Of a DNA stretch of 64,000 nucleotides, positions 1 to 12,000 are shown one piece after another. Below the pieces are notes generated by a model. It was not told the origin of the DNA, did not search any database, and saw only the letters and a list, made by a program, of their open reading frames with translations. Both the position numbers and the translations under genes were made by a program. Position 1 is the first letter of the stretch. Each line of letters opens with the position of its first letter. Source of the DNA: Liolophura sinensis (lineage: Eukaryota > Mollusca > Polyplacophora > Chitonida > Chitonidae); the NCBI RefSeq assembly GCF_032854445.1, contig NC_088304.1, forward strand, positions 35,263,551 through 35,327,550, given 5' to 3'.

Positions 1-1508
1 ATGGCAACACTACAAATACAAGACTACACATGTAAGGATACTTCAGGATGATAGCACTACAAATACAGCACTACACATGTAAGGATACTTCAGGATGATA
101 GCACTACAAATACAGCACTACACATGTAAAGATACTTCAGGATGGCCACACTACAAATACAGCACTACACATGTAAAGATACTTCACTCAGGATACAGCA
201 CTACACATGTAAAGATACTTCAGGATGGCCACACTATAAATGCAGTACTACACATGTAAGGATACTTCAGGATGGCAACACTACAAATACAGCACTACAC
301 ATGTAAGGATACTTCAGGATGATAGCACTACAAATGCAGCACTACACATGTAAGGATACTTCAGGATCATAGCACTACAAATACAGCACTACACATGTAA
401 GGATACTTCAGGATGATAGCACTACAAATACAGCACTACACATGTAAGGATGCTTCAGGATGGCAACACTACAAATACAGCACTACACATGTAAGGATAC
501 TTCAGGATGATAGCACTACAAATACAGCACTACACATGTAAGGATGCTTCAGGATGGCAACACTACAAATACAGCACTACACATGTAAGGATACTTCAGG
601 ATGATAGCACTACAAATACAGCACTACACATGTAAAGATACTTCAGGATGGCCACACCACAAACACAGCACTACACATATAAGAATACTTCAAGATGGCC
701 ACACTACAGACACAGCACTGCACATGTAAGGATACTTCACTCAGGATGTCAACACTACAAATACAGGACTACAAATGTAAGGATACATCAGGATGATAGC
801 ACTACAAATACAGGACTACACATGTAAGGATATTTCACTCAGGATGGCAACACTACAAATACAGCACTACACATGTAAAGATACTTCACTCAGGAGACAG
901 CACTACACATGTAAGGATACTTCAGGATGATAGCACTACAAATACAGCACTACACATGTAAGGATACTTCAGGATGATAGCACTACAAATACAGCACTAT
1001 TCATGTAAGGATACTTCACTCAGGATGGCAAACACTACAAATACAGCACTACACATGTAAAGATACTTCACTCAGGATACAGGACTACACATGTAAGGAT
1101 ACTTCAGGATGATAGCACTACAAATACAGCACTACACATGTAAAGATACTTCACTCAGGAGACAGCACTACACATGTAAGGATACTTCAGGATGATAGCA
1201 CTACAAATACAGCAGTACACATGTAAGGATGCTTCACTCAGGATACAGGAATACACATGTAAGGATACTTCAGGATGATAGCACTACAAATACAGCACTA
1301 CACATGTAAAGATACTTCACTCAGGAGACAGCACTACACATGTAAGGATACTTCAGGATGATAGCACTACAAATACAAGACTACACATGTAAGGATACTT
1401 CAGGATGATAGCACTACAAATACAGCACTACAAATGTAAAGATACTTCACTCAGGATACAGCACTACACATGTAAGGATACTTCAGGGTGATAGCACTAC
1501 AAATACAG
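1..1508. repeat. 47-bp minisatellite array
   Basis: About 32 head-to-tail copies of a 47-bp unit built around GCACTACAAATACAGCACTA, ACATGTAAGGATACTTCAGG and ATGATA. Variants replace the end with TTCACTCAGGATACAG. The array enters from the left edge, so its true length is unknown. I see no coding content. Confidence 0.95.
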
Positions 1509-2329
1509 CAATAGGCATACACAAATACATCCAGATTGCACCACAAAGTGAAAAGAATTTCTTTAAGGTGTAAATGTTTGTTTCCCTTTGTACAAGAAAC
1601 CTCTGTACTGCGAAGTAAACCTTTCCACCCTACATAAAATCTTAGCGGCACACAGAAAACATTCCCACCATGGAGAAACGTCTGACAATGGACAAAATCT
1701 GGCCCACCAGTTCAAACTTTTAGCCCTGGAGACAACCTTCCCATCATGGAGAAAATCTTTGCACTTCGGAGAAAACTATTTACACCATAGAGGATAAGTT
1801 TTCACAACTGATAAAATAGTAATAATGCACTTGAAAAGTATGTAGGAAAATGTATACATCATGGTGAAAACCTTTCCCACTCCAGTGAAAACTGTGCTGG
1901 GCAGGAAATGATTCTAAAATGGAGACATGTTTACACTACAAAGAAAACATTAATACCGTAGAGAAAAAGTTTTACACTGTCATGACTGTGTTGAAAATGT
2001 TTTTCAATTAAGTTTTATACTTGCATTTATCAATTTTATCTAATTTGTTGATGTTCATGTATAATTGTGTCCATATGCACTTAAAATTCTGTGTTCATGA
2101 CAATTGACATGCATTCAAATCTAAGTTACGAGAAAAATGTTAAATATTTTGAATGGCACTTATACAGCGCTGTACTTACACCTACCTTTCTGTTAAAACA
2201 AATTGATTATTATCAATAACTGGCACTCGTGACAGCGGATTAATCTTCTTGAACTCCTCCGTAAAATGCTCACCTGAATGTATAAATGAAAATTAAAAAA
2301 CTATTAGTCAGTCCTTGCATATGGGCCTA
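1509..2329. other. Non-coding spacer with degenerate ~30-bp repeat
   Basis: Between about 1600 and 2000 a loose motif recurs (CATGGAGAAAA followed by CTTTCCCAC-like text), suggesting an old decayed minisatellite. The remainder is AT-rich. No exon with family similarity was seen. Confidence 0.4.
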
Positions 2330-2574
2330 CTTATTTATTTCTTCATTTGATTGGTGTTTTTGGCTGTACTATTTCATTTATATGACAGCGGTCAAAATTA
2401 AGGTATGAGGAAACTGGACACAACAATCTAAATGTTGCTTACAGGCCTTCCCACTGGAAAGGAAACCATGCAGTATGAACTGGACTTAGCTTAAAGCTAG
2501 TGATTGCATGGGTGAAAGACTTTGGAGACATTGTACTTCCCTAGCATGCTAACCACTCGGGCACAGAGGCCCCC
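2330..2574 (-). mobile_element. SINE (tRNA-headed, mollusc type), minus orientation
   Basis: Reads on the plus strand as TTATTTATTT ... GATTGGTGTTTTTGGC, a degenerate body, then the reverse complement of a tRNA-like head (GCATGCTAACCACTCGGGCA then CAGAGGCCCC). The same order, inverted, is found at 11784-12030. Confidence 0.75.
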
Positions 2575-5210
2575 ACACCATGTGTACCGGTACAAATAAA
2601 AATTGTGATCTTGATATAATAATTTAGATGGTGGTTTCTGATTTAGATCTACGTACACGTTCATTTCTTAATTTTCAGCATATATTGTGTACATATAAAA
2701 TCCAGATCGTATGTATTTATTCAACATTTTTCAATTTAAATGCACCATAATTTCTCAATTTGACCTCGTTTTCGTGCTCCGATTTATATACTGTACTTTG
2801 ATCTCCTATCTGATCAAAGGTGAAAACTAAGTTGATAGGCCTATTCTTAATGTTTGCCATAGAGCTAAGTAGTGACAGCCATGAACGACACCAAGCTATT
2901 AACAATCGTGTATACCTTTCCTTAGTGCAATTGGTTTGGGTGTAAATGGTATCTTTGAAGCTTTCAAAAACATGTACACAGACCGCGAGGGTTGAGACAT
3001 GAAATCAAAATAGAGCTTCAATGCAGCCATCATGCTGTGTTTGTGGGCGGGGCCAAGATGGCCAATCAACGGCAACGTTAGTTTGCGGCTCCAGTGGTAA
3101 AGCCTTTTTTAATTGGTTAAATTGTAGAAGGCTCTGCCAATGGGGCGCATCCGTTGACTTCGGGTTCGAGCCGCTAAAATGTGAAATCAACATCCCGTTG
3201 TAATTGGTAATGATTTAAGTGTTATAAGCTGTTGAATGTCGATACCAAGTTGGGTTTTTCGTGTTTTCAGTGGCTTTGTTTTTGTAAAAACCATTTGTGT
3301 TCAGTAACCGAGATGTTGACTCTGTAGTGCTTGAATAATAACAAACGGGGACCACCTAGTAACAGCCAAGGGAGTGCCAAGGCAAAGGTTGAAAGACTTG
3401 GTTTTTGAAATGTAACAAAACTTCTGTCACGCCACAGGCACTCAGATCGGAAGTTCAGCGATGAATTTGACATTGTAATGACACCTGGAAAGTAAAACGT
3501 TTAATTATGCTTAAGGGTATCCTCATGTGGCATTCGTCAGATAATGTTCGTACCTGTAGGACAACAACCAACCGATCAAAATAATCCTCAGAACACAGAG
3601 TATACAGACCTTGTATAGACTTTCCACTTAATCCTCTCTAATTACACGGCAATATCTTGTGCGACAATGACATGGTCAAGAATGTGTAGATCTTTCTAAA
3701 GTATAAATTATGAGTACTAGTGCTGTTTTAGATGATAGTTTATGCATGTATATGAGAAATGCAAATACATGTAGATATGTTTTAGTTTATGCCGTTGTCT
3801 TTGAACATAATTAGTTTAACCTAAATTACTGGTGATTTTATGTATGTTGTGTATATTTACTGTTTGATCATCATTATTTGAGCCTTTCATGATGGGGCTG
3901 TGGTATGTATAAACCAAGATATGGTCGAAAACAATTTTGCTGATATCTGACATCAAGAGACCCTTAACAAGATGAACACAGCAGGTGTACCGTCAAAACC
4001 TTCATCAACTTAGTGTTAGCATGTGTCAGGATCAGTTGTAGTGATTGTGTATTCTAACAGCTGAAAAATTTACATCCAAACCACTGGTTTTATATTTCAA
4101 GAAGATTTCATCATGTAAGGACAGTTTTTCAAATCTGTTGATAAAGCTGCTTATGCTCAATACCAATTTAGTCAACCACTGCAGGAATTTCTGCATTCTT
4201 GATAATTACAGACGTTGTTCAAAGGAAAGGGATTTGGGACGCAAATGAATGGATGGGCAGAGATTGAATGCATGAGCAGAGAGGCTCATAACTGTCACAT
4301 GATATGAAAATTGTCCACTGACCACTGTACTTGTTCTTATTTGTTTTGTTTCATCACATATACTCCTGTTGACTGACCATGAATAAGGTTGTTGAAAATT
4401 GAATAATGTTTGATGTGAATTTATGTTTTCAGTAATCATGAAGAAGCAAACACACAAAAGGTTGAAAACCATAGTTGAGGTTTGTGTTGTGAGTATCATC
4501 GTGTATGTATTACACAGGAAAAGTATGCAGAATACAGTAAATAACCTAAAAGTTTGACCCCAACACTCCATAAACTAAATATATTAAAATATGATATTAC
4601 TACATTGTATTTATGCTGAAACTTATATTTTTGTGGTACGATATCCTACCTTTCAAACAGACCAGAAAACAGCATTCTAAGATCAATAGAACTCTCAGGC
4701 TGAGGAGGAATGTGCCATTTAGTTATGGGAGAACTTTGCCATTCACTATATTTGAAATATTTGTTTTCATTTTTTATACCTTTTATTCAGACTGCAAATG
4801 ATGGAACTAACATGCATCAATGTTAATATGGTTGACGTGGCATTTCACTAATATCAGATCTTCCCCTAACTCCTCAACCAAGTTGACAACACACTGCGTT
4901 CTAGTATTTTGGCATATTCAGTTTTCAAGTGATCTCATAGCTCTTCTGAGCAAATTTTCTGCACACCCTTAGATCAGGTTCACATGATTTAGAGTACTGG
5001 AGGTGAAAACAAACCGAATTTACATGTAACCCAGTTGAGATAAACCTTGAATAAAATGTTAGCACGAATATTGAAAACTGTAGCTTTAAGGTATGAAATT
5101 TTCCTGGAAAAGTAATCAGAATGTAGTTAACTATCAAATATGATTGTTTCATTGTACTGTAGCTCTTCACATTTTAAACATGTGCTAAAATCAGCATGTT
5201 GCCCATTTAG
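2575..5210. other. Intergenic or 5' flank, no gene recognised
   Basis: Short open frames only, none with a recognisable domain or convincing splice-bounded exon. AT-rich unique sequence. It may hold the missing 5' exons of the downstream myosin, but I cannot point to them. Confidence 0.5.
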
Positions 5211-5298
5211 CTCCATGTTATTTATCACCTCCCGGTCCTTGAGAAGAATCCGGATGCTGAAGGCTATGAATTAGAAGAACGCTATCTGTTCCAGACAG
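5211..5298 (+). CDS. Possible isolated exon, unassigned
   Basis: An open stretch flanked by a CATTTAG acceptor and a CAG|GTTAAC donor encodes a charged segment ending in GYELEERYLFQTG with protein-like composition. It would end in phase 1, whereas the first recognised myosin exon at 5905 begins in phase 0. It therefore cannot be joined directly to the myosin. It may belong to another gene, need an unseen intermediate exon, or be chance. Confidence 0.25.
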
Positions 5299-5449
5299 GT
5301 TAACTTTTGACTTTCTCTATCCTGGCAATACCTTTTAGTCTTTGATAGCATATGAATTATGTTTTCAAACTGCATCCAAAGTTACACATGAAATTTGTTG
5401 AGCATTTAGAGTCCTGTATTTCTTTCTGTACTGACCTCTTGCTTTGACC

Positions 5450-5530
5450 AATCTTATTAAAATCAGATCGTACATGTATAGCTTCATTGTTAGTGAAGCA
5501 ATATACATAAGTTCTGATTTTAATAAGATT
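5450..5530. other. 81-nt imperfect hairpin (miRNA-like or MITE-like)
   Basis: Two perfect 17-nt outer arms (5450-5466 AATCTTATTAAAATCAG and 5514-5530, its reverse complement) enclose a second, nearly complementary pair: TGTATAGCTTCA against TGAAGCAATATACA, with a 2-nt bulge. A short loop, TTGTTAG, closes the structure. Length and shape are compatible with a pri-miRNA foldback. A tiny inverted-repeat transposon remnant is equally possible. No expression evidence can be read from DNA. Confidence 0.55.
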
Positions 5531-5904
5531 GTACTTTATTATGTAGATCTGAACTCACAGGCACACATAATCCCAGTCTGTCTTCTATTTTGTGTAATGA
5601 AATTCTTGTGTTTATATTGTTGGAAGTGAGGTAGGCTAGGCACTTTACTTTTTTTCAGATCAGACCTCCACTATTTGAAAAAATCTTTCTTATTGGCCCA
5701 ATGGTTTGATCTCTCAATACATTTACATCAGCTAGCCTTTACTTTATAGGAAGAGTAACATTAGATACATTAATCAACTGAAGTGCTATGGCCCCATATT
5801 TTTATTAATTCATGTGACTGTTTAAAAAAAGCAGGACTGGAAAGCAAGTGGGACCTGGATTTGAGATTGCAATACATGGATGTTTTTTTGCTATTAACCT
5901 GCAG

Positions 5905-6006
5905 GGCCAGTCTGTGTACATACCTGATGAGGCAGCTGTGTGGAGGCATGGGGTGGTCCAGAGTGTCAAGGGAGATAAATGTGAGGTGAAACTACACATC
6001 TCTCAG
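5905..6006 (+). CDS. MYO19: MYO19-like exon 1 (first recognised): SH3-like N-terminal segment
   Basis: 34 codons, phase 0 at both ends, acceptor CTGCAG and donor CAG|GTAGTG. Encodes [19 protein letters not shown], resembling the SH3-like subdomain that precedes many myosin motors. No in-frame ATG lies in or just before it, so at least one upstream exon is missing. Confidence 0.75.
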
Positions 6007-9000
6007 GTAGTGCTGCTTGTTTCAGATTTAGCCAGGGTTCTCTAAACTCATTCATTTATTTATTTGCTTGGTGTTTTACGCTGTACCCAAAATATTTCAA
6101 TTATACGATGGCGGCCAGCATTATGGTGGGAGAAAACTGGGCAGAGCCCAGGGAAACCCACCACTGTTGTTAGGTTGCTGGCAGACCTTTCCACGCACTG
6201 CTGACGAGGAAGCCAGCATGAGCTGGACTTGAACTGGCTTGAACCGCGTTAGTTGGACGCTCCTTGGTCATTGGGCTGCGCTGGCACACTTACCACCTTG
6301 GCCCCTCTCTAACTTGAGGTTAAGTGTTTTTTTTCTGTGTAACTAAAACAACCAGTTAGGTCGCATATTTAAATCCAGTTCCTATGGTGTTCAGTTGTAT
6401 TTTGAACTAGCAAAAGCCATATTCAACTGAAAATTTGCAGCAAATCCATGTACATGTATAATATCAACCAACAGGAAGAAAAAAATGTTGTTGATGAAAT
6501 TCTCAGCAACCACATATTTATTTCTGTTTTGTGTTTCCCCAGGTTGTGAAAGTCCTGATGGCAGAAGTCATGCCGACATCCCATGTTGATCTCCTCTCAA
6601 TCAATAACCTGACATGTCTCAGTCCGCTGAATCCGGCAACAGGTCAGTCAGTCAGTCAGTCAGTCAGTAACCCGAAGCTTGCGTTCACTGAACCCAGTAA
6701 CAGGTCAGTCGGTCAGTCAGTGTCAGTCAGTCAGTAACCCGAAGCTTGCGTTCACTGAACCCAGTGACAGGTCAGTCAGTCAGTCAGTGTCAGTCAGTCA
6801 GTAACCCGAAGCTTGCATTCATTGAACCCAGTAACAGGTCAGTCAGTCAGTCAGTCAGTGTCAGTCAGTCAGTAACCTGAAGCTTGCGTTCACTGAAACC
6901 AGTAAGAGGTCAGTCAGTCAGTCAGTGTCAGTCAGTAACCTGAAGCTTGTGTTCACTGAACCCAGTAACAGATCAGTCAGTCAGTCAGTGTCAGTCAGTC
7001 AGTAACCCGAAGCTTGCGTTCACTGAACCCAGTAACAGGTCAGTCAGTCAGTAACCCGAAGCTTGCGTTCACTGAAACCAGTAAGAGGTCAGTCAGTCAG
7101 TAACCTGAAGCTTGCGTTCACTGAAACCAGTAAGAGGTCAGTCAGTCAGTCAGTGTCAGTCAGTAACCTGAAGCTTGTGTTCACTGAACCCAGTAACAGG
7201 TCAGTCAGTCAGTCAGTGTCAGTCAGTCAGTACCCCGAAGCTTGCGTTCACTGAACCCAGTAACAGGTCAGTCGGTCAGTCAGTGTCAGTCAGTCAGTAA
7301 CCCGAAGCTTGCATTCACTGAACCCAGTAACAGGTCAGTCAGTCAGTCAGTCAGTGTTAGTCAGTCAGTAACCTGAAGCTTGTGTTCACTGAACCCAGTA
7401 ACAGGTCAGTCGGTCAGTCAGTGTCAGTCAGTAAGTAACCCGAAGCTTGCGTTCACTGAACCCAGTGACAGGTCAGTCAGTCAGTCAGTCAGTCAGTGTC
7501 AGTCAGTCAGTAACCTGAAGCTTGCGTTCACTGAAACCAGTAAGAGTTCAGTCAGTCAGTCAGTGTCAGTCAGTAACCTGAAGCTTGTGCTCACTGAACC
7601 CAGTAACAGGTCAGTCAGTCAGTCAGTGTCAGTCAGTCAGTAACCCGAAGCTTGCGTTCACTGAACCCAGTAACAGGTCAGTCGGTCAGTCAGTGTCAGT
7701 CAGTCAGTAACCCGAAGCTTGCGTTCACTGAACCCAGTGACAGGTCAGTGTCAGTCAGTCAGTAACCCGAAGCTTGTGTTCACTGAACCCAGTAACAGGT
7801 CAGTCAGTCAGTCAGTCAGTCAGTCAGTAACCCGAAGCTTACGTTTACTGAACCCAGTAACAGGTCAGTCAGTCAGTCAGTAACCCGAAGCTTGCATTCA
7901 CTGAACCCAGTAACAGGTCAGTCAGTCAGTCAATGTCAGTCAGTCAGTAACCCGAAGCTTGCGTTCACTGAACCCAGTGACAGGTCAGTGTCAGTCAGTC
8001 AGTAACCCGAAGCTTGTGTTCACTGAACCCAGTAACAGGTCAGTGAGTCAGTCAGTAACCCAAAGCTTACGTTCACTGAACCCAGTAACAGGTCAGTCAG
8101 TCAGTCAGTCAGTAACCCGAAGCTTGCATTCACTGAAGCCAGTAACAGGTCAGTCAGTCAGTCAGTGTCAGTCAGTCAGTAACCCGAGGCTTGCGTTCAC
8201 TGAACCCAGTGACAGGTCAGTGTCAGTCAGTCAGTAACCCGAAACTTGCATTCACTGAACCCAGTAACAGGTCAGTCAGTCAGTCAGTGTCAGTCAGTCA
8301 GTAACCCGAAGCTTGCGTTCACTGAACCCAGTGACAGGTCAGTCAGTCAGTCAGTAACCCGAAGCTTGCGTTCACTGAACCCAGTGACAGGTCAGTCAGT
8401 CAGTCAGTAACCCGAAGCTTGCGTTCACTGAACCCAGTGACAGGTCAGTCAGTCAGTCAGTCAGTAACCCGAAGCTTGCGTTCACTGAACCCAGTAACAG
8501 GTCAGTCAGTCAGTCAGTGTCAGTCAGTCAGTAACCCGAAGCTTGCGTTCACTGAACCCAGTAACAGGTCAGTCAGTCAGTCAGTGTCAGTCAGTCAGTA
8601 ATCCGAAGCTTGCGTTCACTGAACCCAGTAACAGGTCAGTCAGTCAATCATTAACCTAACATGTCTAAATCCACTGAACCCACTGAGTGAGTAACAGTGG
8701 GACTTCCTCCAGTCATGACACTGACTGCCATCATATATAAATGGAAAGTTTATAAAGTACAGTGGTGAATAGAAATTTGTGGGTTAGTAAATGGATCACT
8801 CAATCACACAATCAATCAGTCAGTCAGTCAGTCAGTCATAATTGTACTTGAATGTTTCAGTGTTGGAGACCGTTGAGAGGAGATACATGGCTGGTAATTA
8901 CTACACCTCTACAGGCTCTGCCATGGTGGCTGTCAATCCGTACCAACCCGTCTCACAGCTGTACAGCCTTCCCACCATCCTCCTGTACAGCAATGGGGAA

Positions 9001-12000
9001 CAGGTACTGTAGGTCACTACTTATAGTATCAGGGGGAACATCCAGAAAATCACCTAGGCATATTGTGAAGGCATTATTCTGTGTTGACTGATAAAATTGT
9101 ACTTTTTGTGAAGCCTTTGAACTGGCGAATATAAAATCAAATTAAAAACATACATAAATTGCACTGAAAAGGTTGAGGAATTAGAGTACCAATTCCAATC
9201 ATCACCCTGTGGAACTAAATTGGGAAAATTTCATGGGGATTTTTATGTGATTAACCATAAATGACATTTAACACGATTTTCCTCAATTACCCTAATATAC
9301 TGTATGGCCGGACGAAACATTGTGAAATGCCTTTGTCAATTCTTCGTGATTTACTTTATTTGTGCGTTCCAATGTTGGACGGGACTTGTTTACAATTATT
9401 GTACACTACCAGGCATCATATTATACCTGTACTTTGTGTGGCCTTCCAAACTGATTAAATCTGGACATCCGTTCAGCTGGTCGTACAATCAAACAAGGGC
9501 CAATTCACATTAGCTGTGCCCTCTCGCAGAATGTCCATGTTGTCCTGCACCCAGGCCTTCGTGGAATAAGTTGCCAGTGTTGAAAGGTAGGATGACAAAC
9601 ATTTGACCCACTGACCAACCATCACACCTAATGAGCACCTTTTAGCATTGCGTTTTGCAGCTTCACATGGGTTTTGACAGCTGCGAATCTTGAAACTCTG
9701 CACTTAAGTGGCCTTGGTCACACAGCTGATGGCTGTTAAGAACATTACTCTTGTTGTTTCAGAGTTTCAGCATGCATTTGTTTATTTTATCTATCACAGG
9801 AGTTACCTCCCCATATCTACAGCATTGGTGAAGTGGCCTTCAGGGAGTTAAGTTCAGAGGCAGATGGAAGGAATCAAACGATAGTTGTCAGTGGGGAGAG
9901 TGGAGCAGGGAAGGTAAGTCAAACAGAACACAAACATTTGGCCTGTTGAATGCACGTGCTAATTTTCTCCACACAGTTTCCTCCCACCATAATGCTGGCC
10001 ATCATCGCTTAGGCGAAATATTCTTGAATATGGCGTAAAACAAGAACACAAAAATGATTCAAATAAATAAATGGAACACATGTTAGAAGTAGGTTATAAT
10101 GCACGTCATGGACTATGTATGAAGTATATGTTATATTGTGGGGTACAAGTAACTTTCCTGATTTTAGACAGTGACCGCAAAGCACCTGCTGAAGTACCTG
10201 GCTATACGTGCACACCCTGAGTCACACAGGTAAGGTCTCTTGTACCGAGAGGCAAACAACTCTAGTGAGCAATGATTGTGATTATTCTGGCTAAGCTTAT
10301 TCTTTATGACTTAAGGAGTGGGGCATGACGTTTACAGATTTTTTCTCTCTCATTGTTTGTGGGGCCCTGGTGGCGATTCATGCCTCTTTGTACAGTTTTG
10401 TGTTTGTTGAATACCACTTCGATGCCATCAGGATGACTGCAAGCCTGTATTGCACATGTGGAAAAGTTTATTGGTAACTGTCCAAAGTCTGTAGGTAACT
10501 GTCCAAAGTTTGTTGGCAACTGTCCAAAGTTTGTTGGTAACTGTCCAAATTCTGTAGGTAACTGTCCAAAGTTACTGAACTTTGGACAGTTACCTACAGT
10601 TTAGTCCCTGAATTCTGGTTTTCTCTACTCAAAAAACAGATTGTCATCATATAAGTGAAAAATTATTTGAAAAAGTGTGGCATTAGACCATCAAGTAAAT
10701 GAATACGTTCTTTTTGACTTCACAGACAGAAAATAATATTTCAAGAGTGTCATGGAATGAAACATTTTTCATAGTTTTTCATGTCCACCCTAAGCAATGT
10801 TTCTTATTGTGGTCTGTCCACCTTCAGTTTAATTATCTCTGCAAAATTACCGTTTGTTCATGTAACTGGCTTATGTGTTTTGTGGGATATTTGTACCCTC
10901 TACGGTTACAGGTTGTCTCTGTGCTACTCCTCTGTTGAGAACAAAATTCTGGATTCTAATCCAATCCTTGAGGCCTTCGGTAAGGACGACAACTTTCTTC
11001 TGTGGATGATGACTTTAGACAATGATTGATCTTGCAGTTTATTGTACCCAGTGATACAAATTGGTGGCCCATATGTATTTTACAGAAGTGTAAAAGTTTA
11101 TTAAAAGTGATGAAAATACAGGATTTTGAGCAATTTGACAAGGATGATGTCTGATAAATGACATTTAACCTCACTACATTTTTCTTGTTTAAGGCATGGT
11201 TCTAGGCTGTGTCTCTTAAGTTGCTACATTTTAAGCATTTACACGAATAGTTAGAATAAAACCCTGACTGAGGTAAATTGACAAGAGGCCGTATTTCACC
11301 GGTTACCTGTGTCCGTTTGCCAGATATCTCACTGTCATTGCTGTTGGGTGTTGCTCTCTATGCAGGTGTCTTTTGCAATGGCTCATGGTTGATTGACAGA
11401 TACGTCTTGTTAGACCTGAATAAAGCCATCAGATAGTTAAAGCTTCCTGCATATGTACATGTGACCACTAATACCAGATTTCACAGCAAAAAAACTGTGA
11501 GAAGAAGTGTTCTTAAAATTGTTTCATTTTAATAGTAACAAATATTTGTCTGTATATTCAAGCAAATACACGATTGAAATAAATAATTCTGTGACAAATT
11601 ACATGTAAGGTTTCAATTCTTCCAAAACAGAGCAGCTCAATGTGCATGTATGTAACCAAAGTTGTTAGTAATTTGGCACATACGTGTGATTTGGATTAAA
11701 TCGTACCATTTTATACATGTAAGACAGTTTAAAGCTTTAGCAGTTGCATTTACATAACTTCATGTGATTACAAATTCATGGTGGGGGCCTCCGTGGCTCA
11801 GTTGGTTAGCGCGCAAGCACAGCATTATGACGCAGGAGCCTTTGAGTTCAAGTCAGGCTCATGCTGGCTTCCTCTCCGGCTGTACGTGGGATGGTCGGAC
11901 AGCAACCTGCGGATGGTCGTACGTTTCCCGCGGGCTCTGCCTGGTTTCCACCCACCATAATGCTGGCAGCTGTCGTATAAGTGAAATATTCTTGAGTACG

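Noticed and set aside
6601-8601. Plus-strand frames rich in SVSQSVSVS and LNPVTGQ
   Set aside because: These are translations of the CAGT-bearing minisatellite, not independent genes; they share only the exon 2 C-terminal residues.
9473-9703. Minus-strand frame with [10 protein letters not shown], faintly like the start of a PI-PLC X-domain
   Set aside because: Only about ten residues resemble the family, no HD or downstream catalytic residues follow, and it lies within the intron before the P-loop exon. Treated as chance.
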